This document shows, in pieces, positions 5,201 through 5,349 of a stretch of DNA of 5,349 nt. The notes beneath the pieces are model-generated. The model ran no database searches. It was not told the DNA's origin and saw only the letters and a list, made by a program, of their open reading frames with translations. The position numbers and the translations under genes are program-made. How positions within the stretch are numbered: the stretch's first letter is position 1; every line of letters starts with the position of its first letter. The stretch comes from DASTGO01 sp035719045 (GTDB lineage Bacteria > Actinomycetota > Actinomycetes > Actinomycetales > Kineosporiaceae): positions 1 to 5,349 of the forward strand of contig DASTGO010000125.1 of NCBI GenBank assembly GCA_035719045.1. Direction: 5' to 3'.

Positions 5201-5349
5201 CTCGAGGTCCCCGCGGGGACGCCGACCATCCGCTCGGTGGTCGCCCCGCAGCCGGAGGGCATGCCCGGGCCCGGGCGGCCCGCCGTCTGGGGCGGTGGCG
5301 GCTGGCAGACCCAGCTGCCCGTCGGGGTCTTCCCGCGCGGCGCGACCCC
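2222..5349 (+). CDS. Large modular cargo/toxin-like protein of an injection system, 3' end outside window
   Basis: I read this frame codon by codon: 1042 codons from ATG 2222 to the window edge with no stop. Modules in order: N-terminal domain (1-100) with LQSTLGNQGTGALL at 65-78; Ser/Gly/Thr/Pro linker with 5-residue repeats (117-220); a short acidic helical segment (221-260); a hydrophobic domain (274-420) with two strong membrane-like segments at about 358-384 and 386-407; the conserved-looking FRSLHAFTSEADPREIE (419-435) and a Gly-rich helix to about 460; a Pro-rich linker (469-560); a region with five D/N-P-x-T-G motifs (623-868); and a C-terminal globular domain (from about 889) that is cut off. 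There is no signal peptide, and only three cysteines (9, 41, 349). The N-terminal motif and the hydrophobic domain with its FR-LH-FTSEADPRE tail resemble, from memory, proteins encoded in eCIS clusters, although the DUF4157 (eCIS_core) domain itself is not evident. Its place behind the ATPase fits a payload. Polymorphic-toxin architecture (constant front, variable C-terminal end) is the best reading. The exact activity is unknown. Confidence 0.8.
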   Translation, partial: MGRLTDRVCSTEDQASYPDGPAPLPDVTEAQHTTAESDLACMGPTAGTTAPTPTWSGTDDPATRLQSTLGNQGTGALLNGQAPDALLSGLGLPPSTTAPDAGKATDLGPDAPVAPDSEGQTPEGQTPDGPTSQGPASEGQTSQGATSAGPASGQDPLMSEGSPTSQGPSTSRGPSTSDSPVSREPDAPGESPASGPGPQSSGPVSEGDTDSPDTSTPTGAADLDSGALDLISHELAEHEHWASAAETVGGAGSQDRAAFIAQQVGAGEITGFETGLGMGVGIALGVQATEAGLKFLAKKAVPGVGAVIGGVLSARALAQSWDKYGEAVGKMGEGRSGYEVAANDIEGVCALLDAASNILNVLAGVAGVVAVAATALTILSLGALTPLALAAGSIATAIGVAGGVLATVKMAVQPLVVLFRSLHAFTSEADPREIEAQGKVLAESGAELGGALGGIAGTKLHQTVTGHGAPPPQEHEGPAPQAGPKPDVPEGPLVVAAEPLPSGVKPATPAEPVPAGTTPPAPVESIPLGAPPESPLPALEPHPVDLPPSSGPTPELAGPPKGTARSDNMYEVSAGAVEKMRGPLGKADPTRIQFDDNIKLSKDAQVQLRQADAADVFASWETNPVTGEPRITAPDKPYRPGSMIPEGVGADAPPPTRLDAHGNLVPDPITGLRTHADSPNLRNKVSPHTDPADPLNPMNAHNSNNPVTIINTEGQQSYNPETGRFGSRFAPEAHMPAGGRDRGPTGYGETPDAAAGAEPRGVPYDNPGAKPGETWTLENWQNGTAPDPVTGAPVGGPKNQALRRAGDELPADWTPENIGRDLDAAFAGMDPQIPPSGRGGPSGPARRTDVDWSNPKVLEALGIDPVTGKPSGSTLKGPGKLEIDPSRGSYDNPAPGQTSGPYHGALGKFVDGEYAPEGFFEVTEAPGYAVRVGPPGSWVDHIFPTLAEAEAYAAQAATRSEAQIREASALPVGWAPDASGKSWAGNPVDAVRILEVPAGTPTIRSVVAPQPEGMPGPGRPAVWGGGGWQTQLPVGVFPRGAT
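2414..2455 (+). other. LQ-x3-GN-x5-LL motif resembling the eCIS cargo leader
   Basis: Residues 65-78 of the large protein read LQSTLGNQGTGALL. Many proteins with the eCIS_core (DUF4157) domain begin with a short helix of the form LQR-x2-GN-x-A-V-x2-LL. Here the spacing of LQ, GN and the final hydrophobic pair is kept, while the usual Arg and Ala-Val are replaced. The similarity is from memory and has not been aligned. If real, it marks the protein as cargo of, or associated with, the injection system. Confidence 0.5.
2570..2674 (+). repeat. 15-bp in-frame tandem repeat (7 copies) in a Ser/Gly/Thr/Pro linker
   Basis: Seven successive 5-residue units run from residue 117: SEGQT, PEGQT, PDGPT, SQGPA, SEGQT, SQGAT, SAGPA. 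At DNA level the core is (T/C)CCGAAGGCCAGAC(T/C) with drift. Codons such as GAA, ACT, CCA, CAA and GCT are more common here than in the flanks, so third-position GC dips locally. A related 6-residue pattern (TSQGPS, TSRGPS, TSDSPV) follows at residues 164-181. It forms a disordered linker and is a likely site of length variation between strains. Confidence 0.8.
3041..3526 (+). other. Hydrophobic hairpin domain with conserved-looking tail in the large protein
   Basis: Residues 274-435. Gly-rich hydrophobic stretches at 275-286 and 300-312 are followed by a polar amphipathic region (about 315-345) and then two long uncharged segments, about 358-384 and 386-407, separated by a Thr-Pro turn. A third short hydrophobic strip, QPLVVLF (413-419), leads into FRSLHAFTSEADPREIE. 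The pattern suits a membrane-inserting hairpin or a buried helical bundle. In a secreted payload it could serve pore formation or translocation of the C-terminal domain, or it could anchor the protein; this is inferred. Confidence 0.6.
3626..3901 (+). other. Pro-rich disordered linker
   Basis: Residues 469-560 are dominated by Pro, Ala, Glu, Gly and Ser (for example PAEPVPAGTTPPAPVE and PPESPLPALEPHPVDLPP). There are no aromatic residues. It separates the hydrophobic front half from the C-terminal half and probably acts as a flexible tether. Confidence 0.75.
3982..3998. repeat. Small perfect inverted repeat within the coding region
   Basis: GGATCCTACGAGGATCC is a 7-bp perfect inverted repeat with a 3-nt ACG loop. 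It encodes part of the ADPTRI segment of the large protein. It could form a short hairpin in mRNA, but it lies mid-gene without a U tract, so a terminator role is unlikely. Confidence 0.4.
4088..4825 (+). repeat. Five spaced D/N-P-x-T-G motifs in the large protein
   Basis: The motif occurs at residues 623 (NPVTG), 667 (DPITG), 719 (NPETG), 787 (DPVTG) and 864 (DPVTG). The spacings of 44, 52, 68 and 77 residues grow steadily. Sequence around the motifs is polar and turn-rich, and a tryptophan precedes it in several cases (FASWET, ENWQNGTAP, VDWSNPKVLEALGI). It looks like a recurrent beta-turn or short repeat element rather than a compact tandem domain. Its function is unknown. Confidence 0.6.
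4886..5349 (+). other. Truncated C-terminal globular domain, candidate toxin module
   Basis: From about residue 889 the composition changes to a mixed aromatic/hydrophobic fold: SYDNPAPG, YHGALGKFVDGEYAPEGFF, GYAVRVGPPGSWVDHIF, then a helix LAEAEAYAAQAATRSEAQI (945-964), then ASALPVGW (967-974), VRILEVPAGT (991-1000), VVAPQPE (1006-1012) and WGGGGWQTQLP (1023-1033). The order A-x-ALP, strand, V-x-AP-Q/x, GGG-x-Q-x-x-LP loosely recalls NAD-consuming toxin ends (TNT/DUF4237 NAD glycohydrolases, or ADP-ribosyltransferase folds). The early TNT landmarks are not clearly present, and the domain runs off the window. It is probably the effector end of the protein; its chemistry is not assigned. Confidence 0.4.

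Overview
The window is very GC-rich DNA. Its codons end mostly in G or C and its proteins are rich in Ala, Gly, Pro, Asp and Arg, which points to a high-GC actinomycete (Streptomyces-like or a relative). That assignment is an inference from composition and gene content. All genes lie on the + strand and are packed head to tail like one operon, with almost no non-coding DNA and no visible promoter or terminator.

Layout. (1) Bases 1-1238 hold the 3' part of a gene for an AAA+ ATPase of the kind found in extracellular/contractile injection system (eCIS, phage-tail-like) clusters, the Afp15/Pvc15 class. Its reading frame is open at the left edge, so the gene begins upstream. (2) Bases 1246-2145 hold a complete 299-residue, Ala-rich helical-repeat (TPR-like) protein. 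(3) Bases 2142-2234 hold a 30-codon ORF with a consensus AGGAGG ribosome binding site, overlapping the genes on both sides. (4) From 2222 to the right edge there is one uninterrupted reading frame of more than 1042 codons, encoding a large modular protein that looks like an injection-system cargo or toxin. It has a short N-terminal domain with an LQ-x3-GN-x5-LL motif resembling the leader of eCIS-associated (DUF4157/eCIS_core-type) proteins. This is followed by a tandem-repeat Ser/Gly/Pro linker, a hydrophobic double-hairpin domain, a Pro-rich linker, a region with five D/N-P-x-T-G motifs, and a C-terminal globular domain cut by the window edge.

How the genes may work together (inference): the ATPase and the helical-repeat protein would be assembly or loading factors of a contractile injection system, and the large protein would be its payload. 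No structural tail genes (tube, sheath, baseplate, spike) are in the window, so the eCIS assignment rests on the ATPase family, the payload architecture and the gene order. The most interesting item is the large payload-like protein, especially its hydrophobic module and its C-terminal domain, which I cannot assign securely.
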